This document shows positions 63,480-64,000 of a stretch of DNA of 64,000 bases, piece by piece; position 1 is the stretch's first letter; each line of letters begins with the position of its first letter. The stretch is from Bdellovibrionia bacterium (GTDB lineage: Bacteria > Bdellovibrionota > Bdellovibrionia > Bdellovibrionales > JAGQZY01), in the NCBI GenBank assembly GCA_030424715.1, contig JAUHWH010000006.1:124001-188000 (forward strand). Direction: 5' to 3'. The notes below the pieces were generated by a model, which saw nothing but the letters and a program-made list of their open reading frames with translations, ran no database searches and was not told where the DNA came from. The position numbers and the translations under genes were made by a program.

Positions 63480-64000
63480 AAGCGCTCACTTTTTTAATGA
63501 CCCTGTTGTTGTGGAGTGGGGTGGTTTGGGCGGACTGCACTTTGTCTATTGAGGTGCGCGATGCCATTGGCCCCGCCACCTTCGATTATATGCAGCAGGC
63601 TGCGGCCGCTGCTGAAGAGAGAAGCTGTCAGTCCATTCTGATGCGAATCAACACGCCCGGTGGTAATTTACAGTCCACCCGCAAAATTGTTGAGATGATC
63701 ATGAACTCACCCATTCCGTATCTTTGTCTTATCCATCCCTCGGGTGGGCATGCCGGTAGTGCTGGCGCGATTATCATGCAAGCCTGCCATGTCAACGGAG
63801 CCATGGAGGCCACCAATATCGGTGCGGCCAGTCCAGTCACCGGTTCGGGGCAAGACATGCCCGAGGATTTAAGAAAAAAAGTATTTGAGGACACTCGCAG
63901 TTGGGTTGAGGGCTTGGCCAAATACCGAAAGCGCAGTGAGAAGTTTGCTGTCGCTATCGTTGTCGAAGCCAAGGCCTTGGCTGCTAAAGATGCAATGGAT
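63476..64000 (+). CDS. NfeD/ClpP-class membrane serine protease, N-terminal part
   Basis: Only 175 residues are in the window; the gene continues beyond the right edge. Signal peptide MKALTFLMTLLLWSGVVWAD, then IEVRDAIGPATFDYM. GGNLQSTRKIVEMIMNSPIP, GGHAGSAGAIIMQAC (nucleophile Ser in GSAGA) and MEATNIGAASPV match the NfeD-type protease domain, a Ser-Lys protease related to ClpP and SppA that cleaves membrane-protein termini. Starts at ATG 63476 with a four-base overlap with the previous gene. Confidence 0.9.
   Translation, partial: MKALTFLMTLLLWSGVVWADCTLSIEVRDAIGPATFDYMQQAAAAAEERSCQSILMRINTPGGNLQSTRKIVEMIMNSPIPYLCLIHPSGGHAGSAGAIIMQACHVNGAMEATNIGAASPVTGSGQDMPEDLRKKVFEDTRSWVEGLAKYRKRSEKFAVAIVVEAKALAAKDAMD

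Overview
The window looks like chromosomal DNA of a Gram-negative deltaproteobacterial-type bacterium, most probably a member of the Bdellovibrionota. This is inferred from the gene content: a type IV pilin next to dnaJ-dnaK, a CarD-type transcription factor, an unusually large set of Sec-exported proteins and lipoproteins, secreted hydrolases, many outer-membrane barrel proteins, and moderate GC. No rRNA, CRISPR array, prophage or insertion sequence was recognised. TTG and GTG starts are frequent, and two genes seem to start at still rarer codons (CTG at 22756, ATC at 52540).

Layout. 1-8 kb: clpS and the start of clpA (minus strand), a pilA-like pilin, a TPR protein, dnaJ-dnaK, a barrel protein, a FecR-domain protein and tRNA-His. 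8-18 kb: a two-gene ABC transporter that appears leaderless, a minor prepilin, a lipoprotein with a slippage-prone Asp/Asn repeat and a 95-nt duplicated relic of its 3' end, several exported proteins of unknown function, and an exported protein with all the active-site motifs of a poly(A) polymerase/CCA-adding-type nucleotidyltransferase. 18-20 kb: an imelysin-like lipoprotein and a periplasmic iron-binding protein behind a possible Fur box.

20.4-24.8 kb (minus strand) is the most striking locus. Five tightly packed genes encode a PEGA/TPR lipoprotein, a MotA-like and a MotB-like stator protein, one polypeptide joining a FliF-like periplasmic domain and membrane helix to a FliG-like cytoplasmic rotor domain, and a small outer-membrane barrel. 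No filament, rod, hook or type III export gene is nearby. The locus reads as a reduced, flagellum-independent, ion-driven envelope motor. Immediately upstream on the same strand is a 1173-residue lipoprotein with Ig-like domains and about 13 FG-GAP/VCBS repeats that could be a surface partner.

28-38 kb: a barrel protein, a secreted two-HKD phospholipase D-like enzyme coupled to an exported partner, thiL, and an HNH endonuclease gene lying between two related repeats, then a HIT protein. 38-52 kb: a flavin disulfide oxidoreductase with a TVP38-type membrane protein, an HD-GYP protein, recG, an exported subtilisin-like protease, a CarD-type regulator, gltX, uvrB and uvrC. 52-64 kb: a secreted DNA/RNA endonuclease, a barrel protein, a DUF4214 lipoprotein, a macro-domain protein, ppk2, a CBS protein, NAD(P)HX repair enzyme, a YeeE/YedE-type sulfur transport operon ending in a lipoprotein cytochrome c, a P-loop kinase/ATPase, small proteins, and the start of an NfeD-type serine protease.

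The housekeeping genes (protein quality control, nucleotide excision repair, RecG, tRNA charging) are interleaved with an envelope and secretion repertoire. The secreted nuclease, phospholipase, protease and nucleotidyltransferase would suit a predatory or scavenging life, but that is inference from content only.
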